Assembly (NCBI GenBank): GCA_028023455.1
Contig: JAQFVV010000144.1
Span: forward strand, 62,001 to 126,000
DNA from: Epiperipatus broadwayi
Lineage: Eukaryota; Onychophora; Udeonychophora; Euonychophora; Peripatidae
Direction: 5' to 3'
Length of the DNA: 64,000 nucleotides
The notes under the pieces are model-generated. The model was not told the origin of the DNA. It ran no database searches and was given only the letters and a program-made list of their open reading frames with translations. The position numbers and the translations under genes were made by a program. Each line of letters starts with the position of its first letter. Position 1 is the first letter of the stretch. This document shows positions 35,464 through 47,400 of this stretch, piece by piece.

Positions 35464-35976
35464 AATAATTACCAATTTCACACTTGTGAAAAGCCAATAA
35501 ATAAAAGGTATTATGCTTAAAAAGTCAAATAAAATGCATCAAGGAATGATGATGTTGACTAATTTTTCATAGTTTTTTTTCCAGTGGTTTTGGATAATTC
35601 TATATAAAAGAATTAAAATAATCGAGAAAATGTCAATTAGTACACAATAAAGACAATTAAAAGCATCTGAGCATTTTTTAAATAACAAAATGATATTATT
35701 GTTGTGAAGGGTAGGTATATATTTATATAGTATATGGATATATATAGGATGCATATGTGTTCTCGATATTATTTTGTGTAATTTTTACTCTATATTAATT
35801 TACTGTAGGTCTAACCTAGTGCAAACTCACAGTATATTTCATATTTCTATAATATTTATATATTAATTCTTTTATTATATATATTTAAAGAATGAGAGGT
35901 ATCATTCCATTCTTTTCATATTTTATTATATTTTATTATTTATTGGCTTTTCACAAGTGTGAAATTGGTTATTATA
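35464..35976. mobile_element. ~510-bp inverted-repeat element (element J)
   Basis: Left arm 35464-35507 (AATAATTACCAATTTCACAC, then TTGTGAAAAGCCAATAAATA) is the near-perfect reverse complement of 35931-35976. Each arm also contains the palindrome TCACACTTGTGA. The ~420 bases between the arms are AT-rich and have no transposase. This fits a MITE or a solo fold-back element. No target duplication could be fixed because the flanks are (TA)-rich. Confidence 0.85.
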
Positions 35977-36044
35977 TATATAAAATTGAATTTAACCTTT
36001 CTTTACATCAGTAAACTAATTTCATCATGTTTATTACCCTGCAT

Positions 36045-36165
36045 GGTGTACTGCAGTAGTAGAGTGGTAGATTCTGGATCTCAGGATCCATTAGTCATGA
36101 CTTCAGTTATCACTTTTGGTACTCAAACTTTTTATCTTATAAACCATTCAATTATTTATTGTCTT
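36045..36165 (+). repeat. Dispersed repeat family C, copy 2
   Basis: GTAGTAGAGTGGTAGATTCT, ATGACTTCAGTTATCACTTT and AAACCATTCAATTATTTATT match 22511-22650 in order and spacing. Divergence is moderate. Confidence 0.65.
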
Positions 36166-37849
36166 TGTTGCATTAGATGTCTCCTGAAATCTGAAGTAAA
36201 TCAATATTAAAAATCTTTAAATGAAAATTATTTAATTACACTATTTATGATGTTGAAAAAGGAAAAAGGAGGGTAGCAGAAATTATCATAACATAACAAA
36301 AGATTATAGTATTTTACCAAATATTCCATCAGTATAGTAAAAACATTGTATTAATTAAAAAAGAACAAACCAAACCAAAATATTAAATGCATATAAACCA
36401 GATTTACAGACTTTTATCCACATCCAATGTTTACAGAAATCATTAACTAGTGTAAAAAAAGATTATTTTTTTTAACATTTTATTAGTTAAAAATATGTGA
36501 AAATGTTGGCCTAATCAGATGTGAATGTTATCAGTAATTTTAAAAGTTTCTTTGCAGAGCAGTGAGAACATTTATAATAATAATAAGATAGGCTTTGTTT
36601 GCTTTTAGCAGAATATGTTAAATGAATGTTTGATTGAGAAAAGTGAAGTTCTCATAGAACAAATATCTGTATTGACCTATCAGAAAATATTTTCTTTTTG
36701 TTATGGCTTCTAAATATTAAAAAAAGGAGGGTTTAATTTGGTAGAAATAGTTTATTATGATGCATATAATAATTTTATAGATAATTTTATAATAATCATA
36801 GAAATTAATTGGAAAATGGAGGCTAAATAATTAAAAAATGAACAAGAACATATCATAAATAAAAAGAAAACAGAGGAAAAGTATCATCATGGTAATTTAA
36901 ATTTTGTTTAAATTCAGTCTCCCCCCCCCCCCCATTTTCGATTGAATCATTAATGATTAGATTGAAATTATCTCTTTTGGTTCATGTTATGATTTAATTT
37001 ATTAGAAACATATATAATACTTAAAGATTAATAATAAAATGAGAAGTAACCATAATAAAGTATATGGGTTATATCATCTCAACAATAAATGTAATCTATT
37101 CAAAACTAATGGATATTAAGTTACTTTGGAAAAATACCATTTATGTGATATCTAGAAGTTAATGTTCAATTTGATAGCACTCAAAAATAATAATGTTTTG
37201 ATTTTTAATTAATGAAATTTTGTGGTCATTTAAATGAACTAATATGAATTTTTGTTTTACTTAATTTAATATTAGTCTTTTTTATAGTTGAATAGGCATA
37301 TTGACTTGGGTTTAAAACCCTAAGAATGTTAAACTTTAAGCCATTAGCTTACAACCAATATTGGAACTCTAACATTGGGGTCTGGTGTTTAGAATCACAC
37401 TTATATTAATATCTAAGAATGGTAAGAGGTGTCATCTTTTATCTTATGTGGTTTACATTAAACTTGAAGAGGAGATTGTAGGATGCTTAGTTTGAATAAA
37501 TTACCAATTAATCTGATGCAAGATGATGATTACTTGAAAATAGTAAATCATATGTGTTGTAAAAAATATGCTGGAAATATTAAATGTAATAAATATGACT
37601 TAAATTAATATATGCCTTTGATATTTAAATAGATTTTAAACTCATTTTTAAGATGATATATATAAAAACAGATGGAAGCATAATAGATGAAAATAATCAT
37701 AAAATTAAATGTATATGGATTGTACTAGAAATAACTTCATATTAAATGGAAATATGCCTATCTTTGAAGAGGAAGATTTTTGGTAAATATGTTTTATTAA
37801 TTTTAGTTATGGATTTCTTAACAGATGAGCAATATGGAGATGTTTGATT
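36166..37849. other. Non-coding AT-rich DNA
   Basis: Contains a C-run at about 36920-36933. No exon or repeat family recognised. Confidence 0.45.
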
Positions 37850-38205
37850 ACTCTATAAAATTTGGAGAGATGAATGTTGGAAATACTGAGAAGATATCAA
37901 AGATGAAATGCCTGAGTAAGAAAATAAACACATATTTTTGACATTATTGAAAGAATTAAAAGATAGAAATGTAGCTGGGCTGGAAATAGTTAAAAAAAGG
38001 ATAATAGATGGACAATTGAAGTTGTTAACTAGATTCCAAGAAATTGTATTAGACTTAGGAAGAATCAACATGTACAATGATTGGATGAAATAAAGAAATT
38101 TGTTGATGTAATGTAAAATAATGATATTACAGATCAGAGAAACTGGATTAATCTTGGAAGAGATCTTAAGCCTGCAGTGGATCGATAATAGTTGAAAATA
38201 ATAAT
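37850..38205 (+). mobile_element. RTE-type LINE 3' end, copy 4 (plus orientation)
   Basis: GAAACTGGATTAATCTTGGA, AGAGATCTTAAGCCTGCAGT and GGATCGATAATAGTTG are the forward version of the RTE C-terminus seen reversed at 3708-3925. Upstream, RNVAGLEIVKKRIIDGQ and LTRFQEIVLDLGR keep the spacing of the basic region before the RTE C-terminus, but stops occur (for example after YNDWMK). It is directly followed by a (TA)n tract and SINE family B. Confidence 0.72.
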
Positions 38206-38229
38206 CGTAATATGAAGCTGAGCACTGAT

Positions 38230-38460
38230 TGTATATATATATATATATGAGGATAGTAATCTGGACCAACTGATGATTGCTGGTTTAGCATGAAATATGA
38301 ATATTGGTGATTATTTATCTTTTCAACATGTGTATGATCAGGTGGGTCAGCAATATGAGATGGCATGGAGAGTTGAGGGTTGTGTGAAAGTCTGAGTTCG
38401 AATCCCTTATATTACATTATGTATGTGCAGGTGTGTGTAAGCCTGTACAGTGTATTAATA
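38230..38460 (+). mobile_element. B-box SINE-like repeat, family B, copy 2
   Basis: Begins in (TA)n, then ATAGTAATCTGGACCAACTG, TGGTTTAGCATGAAATATGA, TTTATCTTTTCAACATGTGT, GTGGGTCAGCAATATGAGAT and GTCTGAGTTCGAATCCC. GAGTTCGAATCC is a near-perfect RNA polymerase III B box. The tail CCTGTACAGTGTATTAATA also has a counterpart in copy 1. It sits immediately 3' of an RTE end, which could mean RTE-assisted insertion or shared tail sequence. Confidence 0.8.
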
Positions 38461-41400
38461 TAAAGCTAAGTAATATTTTTCTATTATCTGAAATGGGTGT
38501 TTCATAAAAGTAATTGCAGAAGTAATTTTATACTTAGGATTGAGGAGTTTATTAAATATATTAATACAAAAATATTTTCTATTTATAAAAAAAAAAAAAA
38601 AAAAAAAAATAATAAAAAATAAAACTTATTAAAAAAATAAATTAAAGAAAAAAAAAACTTATTTAGAAAGATAAATATATATTTTTTATTGATTTACTAA
38701 ACTCTGTCTATTACTACTAGTTCATAAATTTTTGAAATAGACATCATATTAAATTCTAAAGCAATTAACAATTGACATAACAGAAAGTCTATTTTTGAAA
38801 ATATAAATTGGGATTATTAAATTTTTAAATAATTAAAAAAAAACACGACCTTTTTTTTCCTAGAAAAATTTAATTTCCTTTAAAATTAATATAAAAAAAT
38901 TACAACCTGTCAATCTTATATTTAATGTAGTTTTTTTCTTCAACAATGCATTTTTAAAAATGATAAAAAAAGTCAAAGGGGAATTTAAATTTCTATTAAT
39001 AAGCTAGTGTAATATTAAGTTTCAAATTAATTAAGCAGTAATTAAGTTAGATTAAATCAATGGGGGGGGGGGTTTCAGGTAATGGATTTAAATTGTTATA
39101 CAATAGGCAGTAAAGAACTGTGAATACTAGGGAAAAAATAATTTAATAAAAAAAGGCAAATTCACAATCAATATTAAAATAAAAAGATTATAGACAATGA
39201 ATTTTTTTTATTAATTTAGTATCATCAGAATGTTACAAGCCAATTATTTTTTTATCATTCAAACTCAAGTTTTTTTTTTGAAAATTTTTTTTTTTTTTTT
39301 TTTAGAATTGCCCTGTTCATTCATTACCATTTTTTTTTTTTGTTAAATATTCAGTCATCTTTTAAATTCTCTGATTTTTACAATAATATTGATAATACTA
39401 ATATGGGCCCAAATTCATCCATTTCTTTCTTTTAAAAATTTAACTGCAATAATCTTATTTATATCTTTTATGGGGGCACTTCAGAAAATGTACCTCTTTT
39501 TTTCTAAGGTTGTATATTTTTTTCTTTTTGCTTATTAATTTATTTTATTGATGGAAGTTAATTGATATTCTTTCTTCATCTTACCTTTTATTTCAACGAT
39601 ATCAATCTATTTGCTTTCAGTCACTATACTATTATTCTTTTTTTTTTTTTTTACAGTTATTCAGTTTTTGTTGACTATCTTATTCTGATTTTTTATTAAT
39701 GATGCTGAGCTTATGAGCTTAATCATCCTCTGATATAACAAAAAAAGTTAAATTTAGAAAGTTAAAGGAAATAATGATGTCAAATGGTTTGTCATTTGGA
39801 AGGTCATATGATTTTCAATAGTCTTTTTGGTTTAATGTGGAAGTAATGGATTCAAGACCTGAAGATTTCTGAATCAAAGATAAAGCTGCCATTTGTGATG
39901 CTTGAATGACATGACATTCCAAGCAACGAACAATTTGATTATTGTTGTTTATTATTATTAAGTTGTTAAAATAGCCCAAGTTAAAACACACTTCAAAACA
40001 ATGGGTACACAGGTTTTTGAAGTTATTGACAATGAAAATTTTTCATCATTGCTTTCACCAAAAAGTCATTACTTTAGAATTTAATCATTCCATATCTAGG
40101 AAATTTTGTAGAATAAAATTATTTGCTTCTTGTATTTTGTCTGCCACATCAGAAAATGATGTATTATAATGTCATTCATTCAGTAATATTAATTTCATCA
40201 TCAAGAGAAACCTTAAAAATATTTTCTGCAGTAAAAGTTATATCAGAGAAGGAAAAAAAGCCAATAGTTAATAAATCTCCAATGATAAAGAAAAGCATTT
40301 GAAAATCTGATCATTACAAGGTTCAGCTATTCATATTCACTTTAGAAAAAAGTTACATCAGAAAATTTATACAATCTGATAATAATAATTTTAAATATCT
40401 ATTAGATAACTAACTTCAAAATCAGATAATTAATTTCATTGAAAGTGACATTATAGGCATCAAGGTCTAGTGGAGGTATTCTCAACTATAGATTAAACAT
40501 GTTCTCTTTAAATTATTTGTTCATTAATAAGAAAATATGGAGAAGTGGATTGTACTTAGAAGGAAGTCATTCTTAATATAACCAATTATGCCTCTTAATT
40601 CAGTCTACAGTAGTTGTAAATAAAACTTTAATGAATTGTCATTTTGATTTTTAACTTATTTAGTTATATTTCTTCTTGGTTGCTATTACTCTGGAGTGTG
40701 AAGCCTAGAATATTTCACAATGGTCAGAAAATACTATATGTACTTGAATGATTTTGAGTGGTGAACTCTTTCAGTTCTTTATATAGTCTGAGAAGTTAAC
40801 ACTTTTAGAATTCAAATATAATTTCTTTTGAAAGAATTGGAAATCAGTATAGAGTTTAGATTGAAATTGTTGTAATTAATAGATTTTTACAAACAGTATT
40901 TGGCTCATTTCTATCATCAGGTAGTCCTGATTAACTTGAATGAAATTTTATGTATAAACAAGAAGTTAATAAAATATGAAGTAGTTTACTGATATACTCA
41001 GAAAAATAAGCAGAAGTTTGTGTTCTTTTATTCCACTAATTTGCAATTAAAGAAATTTTTTTAAAGCAATAAATATTGATTGATATAGTAAAAACAAAAA
41101 ACAAAAACAGAGTTATATGAATTATCTAGAAACAGGCAAGTAAAGTAATGAATTCAGAATAGCAGCTAACAGTCAATCTAAAGGTTAGTAGTATGACCTA
41201 ATAATACATGAAAAATTTGGGCAAGTAATGTTATGTGGATATTTTTACAATTATGTAGCATGTAATTGTAAATACATTAATGTCTCATGCTGTGCCATAT
41301 TTACTCTTGATAAATATTATAGTGTAGCAAAATATTCCACAATAATTATATCTTAAATAAGCAATTATTGGAAAGAAAAAAAGATAAAAAATAGAAGTGA

Positions 41401-43841
41401 AAAATTGCCTTCAAAACCACAGTAATTGTACTGCTTGAAAAAATAATTATCAAGATGGTTTTTAAGATGCTGATTCTGTAATCTTATACACATAAACTAT
41501 ATGACTTATAATTGACTGTGAAGTATATAAGTAAAGACTGAATTATGGCCAACTTATATGTATGCATTGTATAATTTGCAGAGTAAATGATGAATATACC
41601 AGACATGGTGTCACATTAAATTTTGAAGTCTCCATCTATTTTTTTTATTTAACAAACTATTCTCTATCATAATATTATATAATAAATGTAAATTTGGATT
41701 TTATAAAATTGATGGTTAATCAGTTTTCACCAGTAGTTTTCCTTTTTGGAATCTCATTTCAAAATGTCACCCAATGAATTCAATATTTTATGATACTATT
41801 ACTTACTAGGATTTTTTTTTTTTTTGATTTACAAAATGATTTAAACATTATTTTAATTTATTTAAATCCTAAAAGTGAAATAATTGTATGTCATCCATGA
41901 TCAATATATGTGCTCTGCATATGAGTATAGAAGAATAAATTCATTTATGAACCAACTTCTTTAAGAGCTGCCTCATGGCATGGTAATCAGACTTGGATTA
42001 TATATTAGCCTAAACTGATTAGAAGCTTGAAGAAATAGTTTAGCCAGCATACGATTACTAGAAAGTACAAGAAATAAATTAAATAGTGAAAAATAGACTT
42101 GGTAAACTAAAGTTTATGAGTATATAATATGCCACATGCTTGCATTAATTTCTAATCATAGTAAATATTTGTGAGGAATTTATTTCTCATCATACATATA
42201 ACACTCTTCATCTTTTTTTTTAATTAATTAAAAATAATCTATGAAGCCGCAAAATTTTTGAATGTTTCTATAAACTTCTTATCAAACCAGTTTTAATTTG
42301 CTTTATGAATGAATAAGTAATAATTGATGTCTGACCATTTTATACTGCTATTTGTTTGCTTATTTAATGAATGTTATAGATAGTTCATAAAGAAACATTT
42401 AGTTGTATTCTATGCAATTAACATGATTTTTAAAATAGTTTTATAATAATATTACCAAAATTTTTTTTGGATATCAAGTCATTTTTTGACATATGCATCT
42501 CCAGCAATCAATTCTAGAGTCACTAGAAATGTTAAGACAGAACACCATCCTTGGATATATTCATATTCATTAACATATATTCCAATAAAGACAATAAACA
42601 ATACTTCTGTATGAAAGGAGACAGAACTAAGAACTACAAGATAAACTAGCAAACTTAACAGATGTTTCAGACAATTTAAAATTTTTGAAAAGGAGTACAG
42701 TATTGTGTTAATAATGGTCAGCCTTCAATTGAAGTCTTGTATTTGTGGAAATGGATAACTTTTCATTAATGGAGGGGGCTTTATTTGTGATCTCTTCACC
42801 TATCTAAGTCAAATCGCTTGTGGTTATATATATGTCAATTATCTTTTATATGTTATTTTAAAGGTAGATTAGATGTAGATGATACCATTAGAAACTTTCT
42901 ATCATTTGAGTTTTGGGAATTACACTAGATTTAATTATATTTATGTAGAACAGAGTAAAAAGATTGAAAAAGTAGAGAATTGTGATTAAGGTAAGCCCCC
43001 CCCTCCAAATAAGCCCCTCCACATCACCCCTCTCCATCCCAGCTCATTACATACTGGATGTATTATTTCATTAGGAATTGATAGACTGTTATTATAAAGA
43101 AAGTAATAATGAAAACTTAATATTCCAACAAATTTCATTTTCTAAATCATATTTTATACTTTGCATCAAAAATAAATCTTATGTTTGCAAACAATTATCC
43201 CATCTATTTAAATTATTTATTAAATAATTATCAAAAGTATGTAATTGATTTCGTTAGTTGTTATATTATGTTTACTGATTGCATGATTTTTGACATTTTT
43301 TTGTAATGTATGATATGGAGATAGTCCTTTATATATTCAACTTATTATATTATCATTATGCATATCATTAATGTATAATGTATTCAAAATATTTGTTTTA
43401 ATGTTGTGAAATCACTGTTGCATGTTGTACGACTTTCAGTATTGCTTCTCAAGTATTAAAATAGAAAATATTTATAAATTGCTCAATGTCAGCTATTTAA
43501 AGTGAAAGCTAAAATATATTACTAAATAGAATGAGTTTCATTTATTTAATATCTAGTATATTTTCATGAAGTTGGGGTAATTTATTAGGGGTGGAACTGA
43601 TTGCTGATTGAACCAGGACAATGAACTTTTTATTTAAATCAATTTTTTGATTGTCAGAGCTTTTATAGTTATGTAGATGATGTTAAAAAAAAACAAAACT
43701 TCTCAATTCTACTGTATATAATTATCTCCTCCTCTCTGAGTATTTTTTTTTTTTATGTAGTTAGTTGATTTTATATTTGTGATTTATTTATTATTTTTTT
43801 AATGTGCCTAACTTAAGATTTAATGTAGCTATTTTAAAAGA
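38461..43841. other. Long AT-rich non-coding stretch
   Basis: A 24-base or longer A-run near 38588-38610, a G-run at 39062-39072, several poly-T runs (39270-39303, 39637-39652) and a C-rich 60-base patch at 42992-43050. I found no exon with splice sites, no repeat shared with the rest of the window and no RNA gene. Confidence 0.45.
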
Positions 43842-43961
43842 ATGTCAGCGGGTTCTTTATTTATTTCATCTAAATCAAAGCTGTGGAGACACGATCCTAT
43901 ATTTTATCAGAGGGGTGATGTCCGGAGGATAAAAACTATGCCTATTTTTCTACATGTCTTG
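43842..43961 (+). CDS. Candidate first coding exon (weak), upstream of the Tubby-family exon
   Basis: ATG at 43842 opens a 40-codon reading (starts MSAGSLFISSKSK) that ends exactly before a GTATGT donor-like string at 43962. The length is a multiple of three, so it would join in phase 0 to the Tubby exon at 51607, which also starts in phase 0. The segment holds several CpG, rare elsewhere in the window. Against it: the residues show no similarity to the N-terminal end of any Tubby protein I know, there is a one in three chance of matching phase, and GTATGT is a common string. It may be an alternative first exon, a different gene, or nothing. Confidence 0.15.
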
Positions 43962-44534
43962 GTATGTTTTTTAATTATAAAAATGAAGGCTATCAATTTT
44001 TATTTAATTTTACTTTTGAATAATAATAATTTTTTGTAAGTAATTAATTAGATTTATCGCGTTTAATAGATAATTCTGTATTTAAAAGCGAGCAATTTTC
44101 CACAAAAAGAAAAAAAAATAGAACTGATATTTTCGTTAGTGTTTCAATTCTTTTTTATATTTTTAGTTGTGTAGGTTAATTTTTGATTCTGTACTATTTT
44201 TAGAAAACAATGCAGGTTCTTAAATAGCAATGATTTAACTTTTGTTTATAGTATATATATATATTTTTATGGGACGAGGGTGGGTATTTTTTTTTAATAA
44301 ATCGTTTTTCAAACGAGTTTTTCAGTCTCTTTTTTTATATATTTATCATGAGTTATTTAGAATGTAAACATATGATCATTTTTAAGGAAATTCTTCAAAT
44401 TGATTTGCTATTTATTTCTCTTAGAATTTTAAAACACTTTCAATTATAAGTCATTACTACATGTATAGTTTTGGGTTTGTTATTTCAGGAATATATGTAT
44501 TGGAAAAATATTTATCATTTACACAAACATTCAT
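43962..44534. promoter_or_regulatory. CpG-containing segment, possible promoter or intron start
   Basis: Between 43850 and 44330 CpG occurs repeatedly (TATCGCG, AAAGCGAG, GGGACGAGG, AATCGTTTT, AAACGAG) although the rest of the window is strongly CpG-poor. In a methylated invertebrate genome such a stretch can mark an unmethylated promoter. No TATA or initiator can be assigned among so many AT tracts. Confidence 0.2.
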
Positions 44535-44800
44535 TCTGCCTTATCAGGCACTGAGAAGAAAGACCATGGTGTTTCTTGATCTTAAACTCAGAGGTAAAAA
44601 GCCAATAAACTCACCACACTGGCTAATGCGTGTTGGTGAGCAGCCCATCCATGTTCGTATACTATATGAATAATCACACAGTAATAACAGCTGCAACGAC
44701 AAGAACGTATGGAGTGGACATTAGGAATTTGCCCTGCTTGGTTCCTTTAAGGCATCCAAGAGGAATCAAAGGGTCTCCTTTCAGTTAATAGCAAACTCCT
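44535..44800 (+). repeat. Dispersed repeat family D, copy 2
   Basis: GGCACTGAGAAGAAAGACCA, TCTTAAACTCAGAGGTAAAA, TATATGAATAATCACACAGT and TTTCAGTTAATAGCAAA match 13850-14090 in order. The open reading that crosses it (44461-44673) comes from the repeat and is not conserved in copy 1. Confidence 0.75.
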
Positions 44801-45199
44801 TAGAAAAACCAAATATTAGTTTTATTATATCTTAGGATTCTAATATTAGATTTTGTTGTTATTTTGGCAACTATACAACCTATTTTAACTTCAACACCAG
44901 TCTTTTTTTAAAGTCAATAAATTCACAACTGATGAAATTCATTGAAATTTAACAAGCGGTCAGATTTTAATGATATGGAGCAACTTCAGAATTATATTAT
45001 TATCTTAGTGACCGAATATCAAGAGGGAAAGATTTAAGGATTGAAGTTAGACCTGTCATTTTGGATGTTCAAATGTCATATAAGCTCCTGAAAAACAACT
45101 TTTTGATTATTTTTTTAGAAAATATTGTTATTATTTGTAATAATACATTCTGAAAATTATAAAAAAAAAAATCAGTCTTTACTATTAATTAAATTCATG
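44801..45199. other. Non-coding AT-rich DNA
   Basis: Nothing recognised. Confidence 0.45.
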
Positions 45200-45512
45200 C
45201 AGAACCGGCACTAGCTTTTTTGTTGCCCTGGAATAGGCAATAAAATTGCACCCCTTTATATAAAACAAAAACTATATATAAATTAATATCTCATCAAATT
45301 TTTTATTGATAAATAATTACCAAATTAATTTTTTTACATGCTAGTAACATTTTTATAATATATGTAATTACAGGAAAAAAATTGTCTCAGAATATTACAA
45401 AAAATTGATTTGTTTTTTGCTTTTGTTGCTGAAAAATATATTATTTTTGTTGTAAAAGAATTGAGCTCCTATTTTGGCACCCAATACAGCATGATGCCCT
45501 GAGCCTATGCCA
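45200..45512. mobile_element. Possible hAT-type non-autonomous remnant
   Basis: Left side CAGAACCGGCACTAG, then TTGTTGCCCTGGAATAGGCA; right side ATTTTGGCACCCAATACAGC and GATGCCCTGAGCCTATGCC. Many animal hAT-derived repeats have CAGxxCCGGC ends with GCCCTAGGCA and GGCGCCC words just inside. The two ends do not form a clear inverted repeat here, so the call is tentative. Confidence 0.35.
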
Positions 45513-46094
45513 TTTTCCCTCTTACCATTTGCTAGCTATATCATTACTATATCTCTCTCTTGTAAATGAGAAATATATTTTGTCATGTATAAAAAAAAGT
45601 AAATAAATAAATACAGATTAATAAATCTCCCCTTATCAACATTTACTTTAATTGTTTAGTTTGCTCAAAGAAAATTAATTTAGTTAGTTAGTTTACATTA
45701 TCATATTGATTTATCTCCCATGAATAAATATTTCTATTATTTATTTAGAAATAATTTATTATGAAATATTTCTTAATAGTTCTGTTTCATGCTTGAAGCT
45801 TTATTTATAATAAAATATTTATTTTTAATATGTTTTTTCTTTTTGAATTTATTATTCATTCTATGTAGTTTTTTAACTGTTGGCAGAAAATTATTTGAAC
45901 ATTTACTTGAATTAAATAAAACTCTTACACTGATTTAATCCCATTATTATTCTTTAATTCAGCATTCAGAAAAATTGCCAATCTTTGATGTGTAATGGAT
46001 TTCTTTTTTTTTTTTTTTTTTTTACAGCTCAAATATTTAAAATATAAAATTCTTTTTTAATTTGAATTTACAAAAACTTTTGTATATATGTTTG
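45513..46094. other. Non-coding AT-rich DNA
   Basis: Poly-T run near 46003-46023. Nothing else. Confidence 0.45.
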
Positions 46095-46302
46095 GAGATG
46101 ATAATCTGGACCAATTGATGAATACTGGTTTACCATGAAATACATAGATTGGTGATTATTTGTCTTTTTGACATGTGTGTGATCAAGTGTATCAGCGGTA
46201 TGAGATAGCATGGATGGTTGAGAGTCATGTGAAAGTCTGAGTTCAACCCCTCTATATATTACATATAGAAGTGCAGGTATGAAATGCCTATACTCTAGAA
46301 AA
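46095..46302 (+). mobile_element. B-box SINE-like repeat, family B, copy 3
   Basis: GATAATCTGGACCAATTGAT, CTGGTTTACCATGAAATACA, GATTATTTGTCTTTTTGACA, GCGGTATGAGATAGCATGGA and GTCTGAGTTCAACCCC follow the order of copies 1 and 2. The B box has one or two changes from the copy at 38 kb. Confidence 0.78.
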
Positions 46303-46346
46303 AATCATATTTCAAAAACTTTTAATATAAAACTTGCTGCATATCT

Positions 46347-46462
46347 AACACAGAGGCAAAACTCTCCATACAGTAGTGCCACTCAGTATGGAGAGTTTTA
46401 TCTCTGTGTTAACAGCTTGCATACTTATAAAGGATGGTGATCATGTGATATTTAGTGGTTTA
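46347..46462 (+). mobile_element. MITE family E, copy 3, with an internal 25-bp fold-back
   Basis: 46347-46371 (AACACAGAGGCAAAACTCTC...) and 46386-46410 (GTATGGAGAGTTTTATCTCT...) are reverse complements with two mismatches and a 14-base loop. The rest continues as ACAGCTTGCATACTT and ends with GGTGATCATGTGATATTTAG, the right terminal repeat of the family. In other copies only one arm is present (for example 47320-47355), so the core was duplicated and inverted in this copy. Confidence 0.8.
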
Positions 46463-46653
46463 ATACTAATCCTGCCAATAGAATTGTGGTGACTATGGTT
46501 ATTAAAGAACCAAAGATATCAAAATATGTGGATGCTGATATCAAAATATGTGGATACAAGCAAATGAGTTTGAATTGAAAACATTGTGTTTTCATTTTGA
46601 AGTCAAAGCTTTATAGTTAACTAAAAAGGTAAAAGGTGGCTGTTAAAGGTTTG

Positions 46654-47153
46654 NNNNNNNNNNNNNNNNNNNNNNNNNNNNNNNNNNNNNNNNNNNNNNN
46701 NNNNNNNNNNNNNNNNNNNNNNNNNNNNNNNNNNNNNNNNNNNNNNNNNNNNNNNNNNNNNNNNNNNNNNNNNNNNNNNNNNNNNNNNNNNNNNNNNNNN
46801 NNNNNNNNNNNNNNNNNNNNNNNNNNNNNNNNNNNNNNNNNNNNNNNNNNNNNNNNNNNNNNNNNNNNNNNNNNNNNNNNNNNNNNNNNNNNNNNNNNNN
46901 NNNNNNNNNNNNNNNNNNNNNNNNNNNNNNNNNNNNNNNNNNNNNNNNNNNNNNNNNNNNNNNNNNNNNNNNNNNNNNNNNNNNNNNNNNNNNNNNNNNN
47001 NNNNNNNNNNNNNNNNNNNNNNNNNNNNNNNNNNNNNNNNNNNNNNNNNNNNNNNNNNNNNNNNNNNNNNNNNNNNNNNNNNNNNNNNNNNNNNNNNNNN
47101 NNNNNNNNNNNNNNNNNNNNNNNNNNNNNNNNNNNNNNNNNNNNNNNNNNNNN
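46654..47153. other. Assembly gap (500 N)
   Basis: Exactly 500 undetermined bases. The fixed round size suggests a scaffolding placeholder, not a measured distance. Open readings across it are artefacts. Copies of MITE family E lie on both sides (46347-46462 and 47298-47400), so the break may fall in or near repeats. Confidence 0.99.
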
Positions 47154-47297
47154 GCATTAGATCCTAGGATCTAGATGCAGTTGCTCTCATATCCAAGGGC
47201 TCTTCACTGATGAAGGTCACAAACTAGAAATTAGTCTGGGATATTGGATGAGTAGGCACTAGACAAGGGTTTTAGGCACAAAGCTTTTTGCATCCAG

Positions 47298-47400
47298 TGA
47301 TTACTCTGGCTTGCACTGAGGGGTGCTACTGTATGGAGAGTTTTGCCTTTGAGTTCACAGCTTGTGGAATAAAGTATGGTGATCATGTGATGTTTAATGG
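47298..47400 (+). mobile_element. MITE family E, copy 4
   Basis: GATTACTCTGGCTTGCACTG, GGGGTGCTACTGTATGGAGA, GTTTTGCCTTTGAGTTCACA and finally TGGTGATCATGTGATGTTTA. The last block is the right terminal repeat (reverse complement of the start of the copy at 18076). Confidence 0.72.

Noticed and set aside
42992-43050. C-rich patch as a regulatory island
   Set aside because: Simple C-rich low complexity next to AT-rich DNA, with no CpG enrichment or gene start nearby.
46621-47160. Long open readings on both strands across the N run
   Set aside because: They consist of undetermined bases; artefacts of the assembly gap.
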